From Comamonas resistens (lineage in GTDB: Bacteria > Pseudomonadota > Gammaproteobacteria > Burkholderiales > Burkholderiaceae_C): a stretch of DNA of 64,000 bases. The position numbers were made by a program, and so were the translations under genes. Below are positions 31,169 to 40,555 of the stretch, one piece after another. The stretch's first letter is position 1. Each line of letters begins with the position of its first letter. The notes under the pieces were generated by a model. That model was not told the origin of the DNA and did not search any database. It saw nothing but the letters and a program-made list of their open reading frames with translations. The stretch is taken from NCBI RefSeq assembly GCF_030064165.1, contig NZ_CP125947.1:806001-870000 (forward strand), read 5' to 3'.

Positions 31169-32440
31169 ATGGACAAACTCAAGATCCACGGTGGTCGTCC
31201 TCTCAAGGGCGAAGTGATCATCTCTGGCGCCAAGAACGCCGCTTTGCCGGAAATGTGCGCCGCACTGCTCACCAATGAGCCTGTGCATCTGCACAATGTG
31301 CCGCGTCTGCATGACGTGGCCACCATGCGCAAGCTGCTGGCCAATATGGGCGTGCAGACCGAGACCCATGGCGAGCGCGGCGGCATGAGCTTCGTCGCTC
31401 CGGACAGCCTGACGCCCGAAGCGCCTTACGAACTGGTCAAGACCATGCGCGCTTCTGTGCTGGCCCTGGGGCCGCTGCTGGCCCGCTTCGGCCGCGCCAA
31501 GGTCTCGCTGCCCGGCGGCTGCGCCATTGGCTCGCGCCCCGTGGATCAGCACATCAAGGGCTTGCAGGCCATGGGTGCGCTGATCACCGTGGAAAACGGC
31601 TATATGAACGCCAGCCTGCCCGAGGGCAGGACTAGGCTCAAGGGCGCGCGCATCACCACCGACATGGTCACGGTGACGGGTACCGAGAACTTCCTGATGG
31701 CGGCAGCCCTGGCCGACGGCCAGACCGTGCTGGAGAACGCTGCCATGGAACCCGAGATCACCGATCTGGCAGAGATGCTGATCAAGATGGGTGCGAGGAT
31801 CAGCGGTCACGGCACCAGCCGCATCGTGATTGAAGGCGTGGACAAGCTGCACGGCTGCGAGCATGACGTGGTGGCCGACCGTATCGAGGCCGGCACCTTC
31901 CTCTGCGCCGTGGCTGCCACGGGCGGTGAAGCCTTGCTGCACCATGCACGTGCCGACCATCTGGGCGCCGTGATCGACAAGCTCAAGGAAGCCGGCGTGC
32001 AGGTGGAATGCGTGGAGGCGGGCCTGAAGGTTTCGTCTTCGGGCAAGCTCAAGGCGCAAAGCTTTCGCACCACCGAATATCCGGGCTTCCCCACCGATAT
32101 GCAGGCCCAGTTCATGGCCCTGAATCTGGTGGCCGAAGGCGCCAGCGTGGTGACGGAGACCATCTTCGAAAACCGCTTCATGCACGTCAACGAGATGATG
32201 CGCCTGGGTGCGCATATCACCACCGACGGCCGCGTGGCGACCATCGAAGGCGGCAAGCGCCTGTCCGGTGCCACCGTGATGGCCACCGATCTGCGTGCCT
32301 CGGCCAGTCTGGTGATTGCCGGCCTGTTGGCTGAAGGTGAAACCATCGTCGACCGCATCTACCATCTGGATCGTGGTTACGACCGCATGGAAGACAAGCT
32401 GCGCGCCCTGGGTGCAGACATCGAGAGAATTTCGCAATGA
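31169..32440 (+). CDS. murA: UDP-N-acetylglucosamine 1-carboxyvinyltransferase MurA
   Basis: A 423-residue cytosolic enzyme that transfers enolpyruvate from PEP to UDP-GlcNAc, the first committed step of peptidoglycan synthesis. It has the Lys22-Asn23 pair in GAKNAALP and the fosfomycin-target Cys118 in [13 protein letters not shown]. Full length is present. Its ATGA overlap with hisG ties murA to the start of the histidine genes. The mla-ibaG-murA-his order is found in related betaproteobacteria. Confidence 0.97.
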   Translation: MDKLKIHGGRPLKGEVIISGAKNAALPEMCAALLTNEPVHLHNVPRLHDVATMRKLLANMGVQTETHGERGGMSFVAPDSLTPEAPYELVKTMRASVLALGPLLARFGRAKVSLPGGCAIGSRPVDQHIKGLQAMGALITVENGYMNASLPEGRTRLKGARITTDMVTVTGTENFLMAAALADGQTVLENAAMEPEITDLAEMLIKMGARISGHGTSRIVIEGVDKLHGCEHDVVADRIEAGTFLCAVAATGGEALLHHARADHLGAVIDKLKEAGVQVECVEAGLKVSSSGKLKAQSFRTTEYPGFPTDMQAQFMALNLVAEGASVVTETIFENRFMHVNEMMRLGAHITTDGRVATIEGGKRLSGATVMATDLRASASLVIAGLLAEGETIVDRIYHLDRGYDRMEDKLRALGADIERISQ

Positions 32441-33099
32441 CCGCAACTCCCGTGACCATTGCCCTGTCCAAGGGCCGTATCTTCGAAGAGACCGTGCCTT
32501 TGCTGGCTGCTGCCGGTATCGAGGTGACGGAGGATGTGGAAAAGTCGCGCAAGCTGATTTTCGACACCAACCAGCCCGATGTGCGTGTGGTGCTGGTGCG
32601 CGCCTCGGACGTGCCCGTGTATGTGCAGTACGGCGGCGCGGACCTGGGCGTATCGGGTCTGGATTCGCTGATCGAGCATGGCGGCCAGGGCCTGTATCTG
32701 CCGCTGGACCTGCAGATTGCCAAGTGCCGCGTCAGCGTGGCTGTGCGCAACGGTTTCGACTACGAGCGCGCCGTCAAGCAGGGTGCGCGTCTGCGCATTG
32801 CCACCAAATACCCCGAGATCGCGCGCAACTTCTTTGCCAAGAAGGGCGTGCACGTGGACATGGTCAAGCTCTACGGCTCCATGGAACTGGCTCCGCTGAC
32901 CGGCATGGCCGATGCCATCGTCGACCTGGTGTCCACCGGCAATACGCTCAAGGCCAATGATCTGGTCGAGGTCGAGCCCATCATGGACATCAGCTCGCGT
33001 CTGGTGGTCAACCAGGCTTCGCTCAAGCTCAAACAGGCTCCGCTGCGCCACATCATCGATGCATTCACGGCAGCCGTGGCTGCCAAGAATAACGGCTAA
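32437..33099 (+). CDS. hisG: ATP phosphoribosyltransferase, short catalytic form
   Basis: A 220-residue HisG of the short type, which lacks the C-terminal regulatory domain and normally works with HisZ. It joins ATP and PRPP in the first step of histidine synthesis. Family patterns are [11 protein letters not shown] near the start, [15 protein letters not shown], and the PRPP loop EIVDL-type [14 protein letters not shown]. No hisZ is in the window, so it must lie elsewhere if the usual partnership holds. It overlaps murA by ATGA. Confidence 0.95.
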   Translation: MTATPVTIALSKGRIFEETVPLLAAAGIEVTEDVEKSRKLIFDTNQPDVRVVLVRASDVPVYVQYGGADLGVSGLDSLIEHGGQGLYLPLDLQIAKCRVSVAVRNGFDYERAVKQGARLRIATKYPEIARNFFAKKGVHVDMVKLYGSMELAPLTGMADAIVDLVSTGNTLKANDLVEVEPIMDISSRLVVNQASLKLKQAPLRHIIDAFTAAVAAKNNG

Positions 33100-33126
33100 C
33101 TTTGCTTCTCTTTGCAGGTAATTACT

Positions 33127-34443
33127 ATGGAATTCGTAGCTGCTCCCGCCCGTCTATCAACCGCAGATGCCGCATTCGAGCATGATTTTGCCCAGCGTCT
33201 GCATTGGTCGGCTGACACGGATGCGGCCATCGAGCAGCGCGTGGCCGACATCCTGGCCGATGTGCAAGCCCGTGGTGATGCTGCCGTGCTGGAGTACACG
33301 GCCCGCTTTGACGGCCTGAGCGCCGACAATCTGGCGGCGTTGGAGCTGAGCAAGGATGAGCTCAAGGCCGCTTTCGACAGCCTGCCTGCGCAGCAGCGTG
33401 AGGCTCTGGAATTCGCCGCCCGCCGTGTCCGCGTGTATCACGAGGCGCAGAAGAAGGCGAATGGCGAAAGCTGGAGCTATCGTGATGAAGACGGGACCTT
33501 GCTGGGCCAGAAGGTCACTCCGCTGGATCGCGTTGGTATTTACGTGCCTGGTGGCAAGGCCGCTTACCCATCAAGCGTGTTGATGAACGCAATTCCCGCC
33601 CATGTGGCTGGTGTGCCTGAAATCATCATGGTCGTGCCCACGCCAAAGGGTGAAAAGAATGCATTGGTGCTGGCTGCGGCCTATGTGGCCGGCGTGACGC
33701 GTGCCTTCACCATCGGCGGTGCTCAGGCCGTGGCGGCTCTGGCCTACGGCACGGCCACCGTGCCCAAGGTGGACAAGATCACCGGCCCCGGCAATGCCTA
33801 TGTGGCCAGCGCTAAGAAGCGTGTGTTTGGCATGGTGGGCATAGACATGATTGCCGGCCCTTCGGAAATTCTGGTCCTGGCCGATGGCACGACCCCGCCC
33901 GAGTGGGTGGCCATGGATCTGTTCAGCCAGGCCGAGCATGATGAGCTGGCCCAATCCATCCTGCTGTGCCCCGATGCGGCTTACATCGATGCGGTGCAGC
34001 GCGAGATCGACCGTCTGTTGCCCGAGATGCCCCGCAAGGCCATCATCGCCAAGAGCCTGACAGACCGCGGTGCGCTGATTCTGACCCGCGACATGGAAGA
34101 GGCCTGTGCCATCTCCAACCGTATCGCGCCCGAGCACCTTGAAGTCTCCAGCCGCGACCCGCACAAGTGGGAGCCTCTGCTCAAGCACGCTGGCGCCATC
34201 TTCCTGGGGGCCTACACCAGCGAAAGCCTGGGCGACTACTGCGCAGGCCCCAACCATGTGCTGCCTACCAGCGGTACGGCGCGCTTTTCCTCGCCTCTGG
34301 GTGTGTATGACTTCCAGAAGCGCAGCTCCATCATCGAGGTCAGCGAAGCCGGTGCCCAGACCCTGGGCAAGACCGCTGCCGTGCTGGCCTATGGCGAAGG
34401 TCTGCAAGGCCATGCCCGCGCGGCCGAGATGCGCTTGAAGTAA
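33127..34443 (+). CDS. hisD: Histidinol dehydrogenase
   Basis: A 438-residue zinc enzyme that carries out the last two steps of histidine synthesis, histidinol to histidine with two NAD+. Visible are [28 protein letters not shown], the zinc/catalytic His271 in [10 protein letters not shown], and APEHLEV. I place the start at ATG 33127. A TTG five codons upstream (33112) would give a slightly longer protein but has no better ribosome site. It is followed by a terminator, which breaks the his operon here. Confidence 0.96.
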   Translation: MEFVAAPARLSTADAAFEHDFAQRLHWSADTDAAIEQRVADILADVQARGDAAVLEYTARFDGLSADNLAALELSKDELKAAFDSLPAQQREALEFAARRVRVYHEAQKKANGESWSYRDEDGTLLGQKVTPLDRVGIYVPGGKAAYPSSVLMNAIPAHVAGVPEIIMVVPTPKGEKNALVLAAAYVAGVTRAFTIGGAQAVAALAYGTATVPKVDKITGPGNAYVASAKKRVFGMVGIDMIAGPSEILVLADGTTPPEWVAMDLFSQAEHDELAQSILLCPDAAYIDAVQREIDRLLPEMPRKAIIAKSLTDRGALILTRDMEEACAISNRIAPEHLEVSSRDPHKWEPLLKHAGAIFLGAYTSESLGDYCAGPNHVLPTSGTARFSSPLGVYDFQKRSSIIEVSEAGAQTLGKTAAVLAYGEGLQGHARAAEMRLK

Positions 34444-34462
34444 GCCTCTTGCCCCCTGCCAG

Positions 34463-34489
34463 GCCGCGCATGTTCTGCGCGGCTTTTTT
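34463..34489 (+). terminator. Terminator after hisD
   Basis: GCCGCGCA (34463-34470) pairs with TGCGCGGC (34476-34483) around TGTTC, then six T. It ends the murA-hisG-hisD transcript before the rest of the his genes. Confidence 0.92.
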
Positions 34490-34597
34490 GTGCTCGCCGG
34501 GACTGTACGAAATGCTCTCAAGATGTTTTTTGCACTCGTGCTTTTGCCGGTTTGCGAAGACACTGCCCTGCATCACATCATCAAGAGGAGCGATTTC

Positions 34598-35467
34598 ATG
34601 CGTAAAAGCATTGGTTCACGGTGGCAGTTCTTGCTGGGGCTGTTGTTCGTTGCCGGTCTTTCGGCATGCAGCATGCAGCCACCTGCGGCGACCGTAACCC
34701 AAGACAGTGCCTCCGCTTCCGGTGCCAGCTATGGCACATCGGCCAGGGCCGCAGCGCCTGCGCCAAGGGCGGCCAAGGCCGAAGCCACGCTGGGCACGCA
34801 ATGGGGCGAGGGACGTGAATCGGTCACCAAGGTGGTGCGCGCTTCACGGTTGACGCCGGACCAGCCTCGCTTTGTGGGGCAGATGCGCTACTCCGACGAG
34901 GCCAGCATCCGCCGCGCCCTGGGGCAATATGCGGAGCGTCAGCTCAATGCCCTGCTGGCCGACGGCGATGTGGAAATGCAGATTGGCAGCGGCCAGGGCC
35001 AGCCGCCTTTGCGTATCTTCAGCTCCCGTGGTGGGCAAGACTATTACGTGGCAGGCCGTGCTGGTGAGCGCTATGAGCTGATCTACACCAATCGCAGCAA
35101 TCGGTTTTACGAGGTGGTGGCCACGGTCGATGGCCTGGATGTGCTGACGGGGCAGCCCGGCAGCGTGCGCAATGAAGGCTATCTGCTGCGTCCTGGCGAG
35201 CGGCTGGTGATTGACGGCTTTCGCAAGAATGACCGGGAGGTTGCCGCTTTTCGCTTCTCGAACAAGGACCGCGCCTATGCCAACAACACACCGGCCGGCG
35301 ACGCACGCAATGTGGGTGTGATCGGCTCGGCCTTGTTTGAGGTGCGTCTGGACGAGCGTGACCCGGATCTGCCCGTGAACCCTGTGCCCGCGGCGCAGCG
35401 CGGCCAGCCACAAGCTTTTCCAGCCGATGGCGGCCGCTATGCACCGCCTCCGCAATACCGCCGTTGA
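34598..35467 (+). CDS. Putative lipoprotein of unknown function
   Basis: A 289-residue lipoprotein with lipobox LSAC (Cys24), preceded by a strong ribosome site AAGAGGAG. An Ala/Ser-rich linker (about 30-75) leads to a globular region. The central part (about 155-235) reads as beta-strand-rich, with RYELIYTNRSNRFYEVVATV, then VDGLDVLTG, GYLLRPGERLVIDGF and VAAFRFSNKDRAYA. I recognise this pattern from uncharacterised betaproteobacterial proteins but know no function. The C-terminal 30 residues are Pro/Gln-rich. It converges with the beta-lactamase-like gene across a shared terminator and lies in the block that separates hisD from hisC. Confidence 0.8.
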   Translation: MRKSIGSRWQFLLGLLFVAGLSACSMQPPAATVTQDSASASGASYGTSARAAAPAPRAAKAEATLGTQWGEGRESVTKVVRASRLTPDQPRFVGQMRYSDEASIRRALGQYAERQLNALLADGDVEMQIGSGQGQPPLRIFSSRGGQDYYVAGRAGERYELIYTNRSNRFYEVVATVDGLDVLTGQPGSVRNEGYLLRPGERLVIDGFRKNDREVAAFRFSNKDRAYANNTPAGDARNVGVIGSALFEVRLDERDPDLPVNPVPAAQRGQPQAFPADGGRYAPPPQYRR

Positions 35468-35485
35468 TCTGACGAGCGGTATGCC

Positions 35486-35515
35486 AAAAAAGGCCCGCAG
35501 AGCGGGCCTTTTTTT
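35486..35515. terminator. Bidirectional terminator between convergent genes
   Basis: AGGCCCGC (35491-35498) pairs with GCGGGCCT (35502-35509). An A run lies on the left and a T run to 35515 on the right, so it can stop transcription from both sides. Confidence 0.92.
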
Positions 35516-35529
35516 GTCGTGTCGCTGGC

Positions 35530-37095
35530 TTAGGGGCGCCGGGTGAATAGGCCCTGGCCTTCATCGTCATAGAACTCCAGCCAGATGTTTTGAGCCGGAC
35601 CTGCATCGCCGGCCTCGAAGACGGCCAGCGAGATGCTGTGGGGAGCGGCGCTCTCATTGCCTGGAACAAAGCTGAACTGCGTGCCGCTCCAATGCTGAAG
35701 TATGTAGCTCTGAGGCTGAGGGCCGATGCTCAGTTGCAGCTTGTCGTTGGCGATGCTGATCTGCAAAGGGCCGTAATACGCATTGTCATAGACCCCGACA
35801 TAGCGCTGCAGCGGCCCGGGCGGCACCGGCGAGGAGGGGGGCTTCTGGTGCAGCAGGGAGCCGGTAGGCGCCATCAAGGGGGCGATTTTCTCGCTGTACA
35901 AGGTCCACCATTCCTGTGTGAGGCGACCGTTCTCCATCAGGTCCACGAACTGGCGGCACAGGGTTTCGGGGATGCCGATGGGAATGCCGTTGGTGAGTAC
36001 GACGACGGCCGCATCCAGCGATGGCATGAGCATGAAACAGGTGGCGGCTCCCAGCATGAAAGCGCCGGAGTGGCTGACGAATTTCAGTCCCGCATCGGTG
36101 GCGCCCACATTGAAGCCGAAACCATAGTGCCCGCCAAGTGCCTGAGGCTGCCAGGCCGGCTGCAGGGCGGAAGCGGCGACCAATTGCTGTCCCTGCCAGC
36201 GGCCCTGAGCCAGCAGCAGGGCCAGCCAGCGTGCCATGTCGTTGACGCTGGAGCTGGCGCCGCCTGCCGGAGACTGTGGGTCGGCATTGCGTGGCGTGCT
36301 GGGCTGCCAGCTGCCATCGTCGGCGCGCACATGGCCGACCGCCCGATTGGCCTGCCGCATGAATTCTGCGTGAACCGAGGTGGTTCGAGTCATGCCCAGC
36401 GGCGCATACAGCGTTTGCTGCGACAGGCTGGCCCAATCGGTTCCGGCCGCTTTGGCCACGGCAATGGCGGCCGCTGTCAGCCCGGCATTGGTGTAGGCGT
36501 ATTCGAGCCCTAGTTGTTTGACGGGCAGCAGGCGCAGCCGCTCCAGAACCTCGCGCTGTCCGTAGCCCAGTTCCTCAAGCTTGTCGCCGGCATGGTCGGG
36601 CAGGCCGCTGCGATGGGCATAAAGGTCGCCCACGGTCAGTAATGCGGTGCTGCCGGGGTTGCGCAGAGCGAACCATGGCAGCAGCTCCTGCATGCGGCTG
36701 TCCCACGAGACCCGGCCTTCGCCAACCTGGCGCGCCACCACCGTGGCCCCCAGCGATTTCGAAACCGACGCCAGCTGGAAGGTGGTGTCGGCATTCACGG
36801 CATCGCTGCGTCCGGCCTGGCATACGCCCAGGCCCTGGGCGGCAATGGTCTGGTTGCCATGCACCACGGCCCAGGCCAGGCCGGGAATGCCGGTGATCTT
36901 TCGTAACTGCTCGGCAAGCTCCGGCAGTTTCCGGGCTGCGTCTGCGGCGCTCAGACCTTTGTGGCTATCGTCGTCTCCGGCGCAGCCGGGCAGTGCCAAG
37001 CCTGCACTGGAGCCTATCCCCAGGCCGGCTCCGATTCGGAGGCTTCGGTTCAGCATCTGGCGCCGCGTTGGCCAGGTCTGGGCTTGTCCGCTCAT
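35530..37095 (-). CDS. Beta-lactamase-fold (class C/PBP4*-like) serine hydrolase, Tat lipoprotein
   Basis: A 521-residue serine hydrolase. The N-terminus carries a twin-arginine pattern (TRRQML, Arg11-Arg12) and a lipobox LALPGC (Cys38), so it is probably a Tat-exported lipoprotein. The beta-lactamase family motifs are SVSK (Ser110 nucleophile, Lys113), YTN (Tyr201) and a C-terminal HSG. A lipocalin-like C-terminal domain (about 410-521, beginning QRYVGVYDNAYYG) follows, as in several esterase/peptidase members (DUF3471-type). The start at 37095 has GGGAG upstream; a 37-residue longer frame is not credible. It may act on peptidoglycan peptides, esters or D-amino acid peptides; beta-lactam resistance should not be assumed. 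Confidence 0.85.
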   Translation of the reverse strand: MSGQAQTWPTRRQMLNRSLRIGAGLGIGSSAGLALPGCAGDDDSHKGLSAADAARKLPELAEQLRKITGIPGLAWAVVHGNQTIAAQGLGVCQAGRSDAVNADTTFQLASVSKSLGATVVARQVGEGRVSWDSRMQELLPWFALRNPGSTALLTVGDLYAHRSGLPDHAGDKLEELGYGQREVLERLRLLPVKQLGLEYAYTNAGLTAAAIAVAKAAGTDWASLSQQTLYAPLGMTRTTSVHAEFMRQANRAVGHVRADDGSWQPSTPRNADPQSPAGGASSSVNDMARWLALLLAQGRWQGQQLVAASALQPAWQPQALGGHYGFGFNVGATDAGLKFVSHSGAFMLGAATCFMLMPSLDAAVVVLTNGIPIGIPETLCRQFVDLMENGRLTQEWWTLYSEKIAPLMAPTGSLLHQKPPSSPVPPGPLQRYVGVYDNAYYGPLQISIANDKLQLSIGPQPQSYILQHWSGTQFSFVPGNESAAPHSISLAVFEAGDAGPAQNIWLEFYDDEGQGLFTRRP

Positions 37096-37184
37096 GGTTT
37101 GCTCCCTCTTTTGTTTATAGGTTTGTGAGTCACAGATTCTTGCGAAGTATGGGCTGGGGCAAGTGAATTGGCAATTTGCACTAA

Positions 37185-37216
37185 TGACACGAATTTCGTG
37201 TGACACTAATTTCGTG
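37185..37216. promoter_or_regulatory. Tandem palindromic operator of the toxin-antitoxin pair
   Basis: TGACACGAATTTCGTG (37185-37200) is followed head-to-tail by TGACACTAATTTCGTG (37201-37216). Each unit is nearly palindromic around AATTT. A TACTAT hexamer (37217-37222) follows directly. Tandem palindromes here fit autoregulation by the ribbon-helix-helix antitoxin. Confidence 0.7.
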
Positions 37217-37229
37217 TACTATGCGAGGC

Positions 37230-37505
37230 ATGAAGAACGTCACCATCACCGTGGAAGACAGCGTGCTCGAATGGGCTCGCGTGGAAGCCGCTCGTCGCGG
37301 CACCAGTGTTTCGCGCATGCTGGGTGACTTCATGGCCGAGATGCAGCGCCGCGAAGACTCGTATGAGCGCGCCTATCTGGCCTGGCGCACCGATGAGCGC
37401 AACTGGCAGGCCGAGTCTGCCTCTGCATCCAAAGCCGTGGCGCGCAGTGCAAGCCCCAAGCGCGCTGGTGCGCAAAAAGAGATGAGAGCCGGAGCTGCCC
37501 AATGA
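37230..37505 (+). CDS. Putative antitoxin (ribbon-helix-helix type)
   Basis: A 91-residue protein. The N-terminus MKNVTITVEDSVLEWARVEAARRGTSV... has the strand-helix-helix pattern of MetJ/Arc/CopG-like antitoxins, where the first strand binds DNA. The rest is charged and Ala/Lys-rich, suited to binding a PIN toxin. The start at 37230 is preceded by GAGG; an ATG at 37221 would add three residues. Its stop overlaps the toxin start (ATGA). The tandem palindromes just upstream are its probable operator. Confidence 0.8.
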   Translation: MKNVTITVEDSVLEWARVEAARRGTSVSRMLGDFMAEMQRREDSYERAYLAWRTDERNWQAESASASKAVARSASPKRAGAQKEMRAGAAQ

Positions 37506-37951
37506 GCGCCATGACCACGGTGTTTGTCGACACATCGGTGCTGGTGGCGGCCGAGGATGTGGCCGGTGCCGATCTGTACACCGCCACACTGAGCTGGCTG
37601 GATGCGCTATGGCGCAGCCGCACGGGCCGCACCGGCAACCAGGCACTGGTCGAGTTCTACGATCAGGTCACCACCGCCGCCAACCCCATGCCCCAGGGCG
37701 ATGCCCGCGCTGCGATTCGCCGCTATCAGACCTGGACACCATGGAAGACCGATGCCGCCACGCTGGAAACCGCCTGGGCCGTGCAGGCCCGCCATGCCCT
37801 GGACTTTGGCGATTGCCTGGCCGTGGCCTGTGCCCAGCACAGCGGCTGCAGCCATATTCTGAGTCTGCATCTGCCCCATGGCGCAGAGTTCGGCGGCGTG
37901 ACCGTGGTGCACCCGCTGCAGCAGGCAGCCCCCCAGGATCCAGAAGCGTGA
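37502..37951 (+). CDS. PIN-domain toxin (VapC-like ribonuclease)
   Basis: A 149-residue PIN domain. Acidic metal-binding residues are visible as Asp10 in TVFVDTSVLV, Glu51 in ALVEFYDQV, and Asp101 and Asp104 in ALDFGDCLAVA. PIN toxins of this type are Mg-dependent RNases that cleave tRNA or rRNA. The antitoxin gene precedes it with ATGA overlap. The stop lies 49 bp before hisC with no terminator between, so the pair and hisC may share a transcript. Confidence 0.85.
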   Translation: MSAMTTVFVDTSVLVAAEDVAGADLYTATLSWLDALWRSRTGRTGNQALVEFYDQVTTAANPMPQGDARAAIRRYQTWTPWKTDAATLETAWAVQARHALDFGDCLAVACAQHSGCSHILSLHLPHGAEFGGVTVVHPLQQAAPQDPEA

Positions 37952-38000
37952 GTGTCGCCAAACCAGGCCAAGCCCACCTCCGTGTGAAAGAGTGAATCCC

Positions 38001-39119
38001 ATGACGACTCCAGATATCTCCTCCCAGGCTTTGCAACGCATTCGCGCCGATGTGCGCGCCATGCAGGCCTATCATGTGCAGGATTCGCAGGGCCTGCTGA
38101 AGATGGACACGATGGAGAACCCCTACCGCCTGTCTGCCGCGTTGCAAAAACAGCTGGGCGAGCGTCTGGGGGCGCTCGAAATCAACCGCTACCCCGGCGA
38201 GCGCCTGGAAGTGCTCAAGAAAATGCTGGCCGACTACGCTGGCGCACCTGCGGGCTCGGCTGTGCTGCTGGGCAATGGTTCGGACGAGATCATCACCTTG
38301 CTGGCGCTGGCAACGGCTCAGCCCACCGAAGGTGCCCGCGCCAAGATGCTGGCACCCATGCCCGGCTTTGTGATGTATCCGCTGTCGGCCAAGCTGCAGG
38401 GGCTGGACTTTGTCTCCGTCAATCTGACGGCCGACTTCGACCTGGATGTGCCCGCCATGCAGGCCGCGATCGCTGCGCAAAAGCCCGCCATCACCTATAT
38501 CGCCTACCCCAACAACCCCACGGCCACGCTGTGGGAAGAGGACAAGGTGCAGGCCATCGTCGACGCCGTGGCGCAGATCGGCGGCCTGGTCGTCATGGAT
38601 GAGGCCTACCAGCCCTTCGCCAGCCGCAGCTGGATCACGCGCATGAAGGCCGAGCCCGAACGCAACCAGCATGTGCTGCTGATGCGCACGCTCAGCAAAT
38701 TCGGTCTGGCCGGTGCACGCCTCGGTTATCTGATCGGCCCGGCGGCCCTGGTGCATGAGATCGACAAGGTGCGCCCGCCCTACAACATCAGCGTGCTCAA
38801 CTGCGAAACCGCCATCTTCGCGCTGGAGCACGAGTCGCTGTATGCCGAACAGGCTGCCGCCATCCGCGCCGAACGCCAGCCGCTGATCGATGCGCTGGCT
38901 GCTCTTGAAGGCGTGGAAAAAATCTGGCCCTCCGAGGCCAATATGGTGCTGCTGCGCGTGGCTGACGCGGGCAGGGCACAAGCCGAAATGAAAAAGCGTG
39001 GCGTGCTGGTCAAGAACGTCTCGGCCATGCATCCGCTGCTCAACAACTGCCTGCGCCTGACCGTGGGCACCCGCGAAGAAAACGCCCAGATGCTGGCGGC
39101 CCTCAAGGAGTCTTTATGA
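38001..39119 (+). CDS. hisC: Histidinol-phosphate aminotransferase
   Basis: A 372-residue class I/II PLP aminotransferase that converts imidazole-acetol phosphate and glutamate to histidinol phosphate. The PLP lysine is Lys233 in [20 protein letters not shown] and DEAYQPF line the cofactor pocket. An in-frame GTG lies three codons upstream (37992), but the ATG at 38001 with AAAGAG upstream is preferred. It overlaps hisB by ATGA. It heads the second his block, downstream of the toxin gene. Confidence 0.95.
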   Translation: MTTPDISSQALQRIRADVRAMQAYHVQDSQGLLKMDTMENPYRLSAALQKQLGERLGALEINRYPGERLEVLKKMLADYAGAPAGSAVLLGNGSDEIITLLALATAQPTEGARAKMLAPMPGFVMYPLSAKLQGLDFVSVNLTADFDLDVPAMQAAIAAQKPAITYIAYPNNPTATLWEEDKVQAIVDAVAQIGGLVVMDEAYQPFASRSWITRMKAEPERNQHVLLMRTLSKFGLAGARLGYLIGPAALVHEIDKVRPPYNISVLNCETAIFALEHESLYAEQAAAIRAERQPLIDALAALEGVEKIWPSEANMVLLRVADAGRAQAEMKKRGVLVKNVSAMHPLLNNCLRLTVGTREENAQMLAALKESL

Positions 39120-39739
39120 ACAATCTGGTGACCACCTCCGCAGCACCGCTGCCACGTACCGCTGAAGTCACCCGCAACACGGCCGAAACCCGTGTGGCCG
39201 TGCGTGTGAACCTGGACGGCACGGGCAAGGCCAGCCTCAATTCGGGTATCGGTTTCCTCGACCACATGCTCGACCAGATCGCGCGTCACGGCCTGATCGA
39301 CATGGACATCGAATGCGCGGGCGATCTGCATATCGACGGCCACCACACGGTGGAGGACATCGGCATCACCCTGGGCCAGGCCTTTGCCAAGGCCATTGGC
39401 GACAAGAAAGGCATTCGCCGCTACGGCCATGCCTATGTGCCGCTGGACGAAGCGCTGTCGCGCGTGGTCATTGACTTCTCGGGCCGCCCCGGGCTGCACA
39501 TGGATGTGAAGTTCACGGCCGGCAGCATCGGTCAGCTCGACACGCAGCTGGTCTTCGAATTCTTCCAGGGCTTTGTCAACCATGCCGGTGTGACCTTGCA
39601 CATCGACAACCTCAAGGGCTTCAACGCTCACCACCAGTGCGAAACCATTTTCAAGGCCTTTGCGCGTGCCATGCGCTTCGCGCTGGAGCATGATGAGCGC
39701 ATGGCGGGCGTGATTCCCTCGACCAAGGGTGCTCTGTAA
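39116..39739 (+). CDS. hisB: Imidazoleglycerol-phosphate dehydratase
   Basis: A 207-residue monofunctional HisB. It dehydrates imidazole glycerol phosphate in a Mn-dependent reaction. The metal-binding repeats are [14 protein letters not shown] and [15 protein letters not shown] in the first half and [17 protein letters not shown] in the second. No phosphatase domain is fused, so histidinol-phosphatase must come from another gene. It starts in the hisC stop. Confidence 0.96.
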   Translation: MNNLVTTSAAPLPRTAEVTRNTAETRVAVRVNLDGTGKASLNSGIGFLDHMLDQIARHGLIDMDIECAGDLHIDGHHTVEDIGITLGQAFAKAIGDKKGIRRYGHAYVPLDEALSRVVIDFSGRPGLHMDVKFTAGSIGQLDTQLVFEFFQGFVNHAGVTLHIDNLKGFNAHHQCETIFKAFARAMRFALEHDERMAGVIPSTKGAL

Positions 39740-39806
39740 TCAGGAGCTTCTTGCGCCTGTTCACACAGCATCTCGAAGCTTTTTGTTTATAAAAGCCAAT
39801 CTCTAC

Positions 39807-39825
39807 AAGCGGTAGCTGCTATGAG
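39807..39825. repeat. Repeat arm overlapping the hisH start codon
   Basis: On the minus strand this reads ATAGCAGCTACCGCTT, matching the arm TGATAGCAGCTTGCGCTTG at 8726. The ATG of hisH (39821) lies within it. Confidence 0.5.
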
Positions 39826-40498
39826 TTTGAAGAACAACACCGTGGCCGTGGTCGATTACGGCATGGGCAATCTGCGCTCTGTCTCCCAGGCTGTGCGCAC
39901 GGCCGCAGCGGACACGGGCTGGGAGGTGGTCGTTACGGCCGATCCCGAGGCGGTCCAAGCGGCCAACCGCGTGGTCCTGCCAGGTCAGGGCGCCATGCCC
40001 GACTGCATGCGCGAGCTGCGCGAGGCCCATGACGGCGGCCTGCAGCAGGCCGTGCTCGATGCGGCCGCCAACAAGCCGCTGTTCGGTGTCTGCGTGGGCA
40101 TGCAGATGCTGCTCGACCATAGCGATGAAGGCGATGTGCCGGGCCTGGGGCTGATTCCCGGCGATGTGCGCAAGTTCGATCTGGCCGGCAAGAACCAGGC
40201 CGACGGCAGCCGCTTCAAGGTGCCGCAAATGGGCTGGAACCGCGTGCATCAGACCCTGCATGGCGGCAAGCCCCATGCGCTGTGGGCAGGCATTCCCGAC
40301 GGCAGCTTCTACTACTTTGTGCACAGCTTCTATGCGCAGGTGCAGCAAGGCGAGCATTGCGCTGCCGAGGCCGACTATGGCGGCCTCTTTGCATGTGCTG
40401 TTGCACGCGATAATATTTTCGCCACCCAGTTCCACCCCGAGAAAAGCTCGGACCAGGGGCTGGCGCTGTTCCGCAACTTCCTGGGCTGGAAGCCCTGA
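39821..40498 (+). CDS. hisH: Imidazole glycerol phosphate synthase, glutaminase subunit
   Basis: A 225-residue class I glutamine amidotransferase that supplies ammonia to HisF. The nucleophile is Cys91 in [11 protein letters not shown] and the His-Glu pair is in [12 protein letters not shown]. The N-terminus [14 protein letters not shown] is typical. The start codon lies in a dispersed repeat arm with no clear ribosome site. The gene is separated from hisB by 81 bp. Confidence 0.96.
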   Translation: MSLKNNTVAVVDYGMGNLRSVSQAVRTAAADTGWEVVVTADPEAVQAANRVVLPGQGAMPDCMRELREAHDGGLQQAVLDAAANKPLFGVCVGMQMLLDHSDEGDVPGLGLIPGDVRKFDLAGKNQADGSRFKVPQMGWNRVHQTLHGGKPHALWAGIPDGSFYYFVHSFYAQVQQGEHCAAEADYGGLFACAVARDNIFATQFHPEKSSDQGLALFRNFLGWKP

Positions 40499-40555
40499 AG
40501 TTTTCTTTGTGCACTGGCCATTTCTGACGGCCAAACTTGCTAGCAGATCACCATC

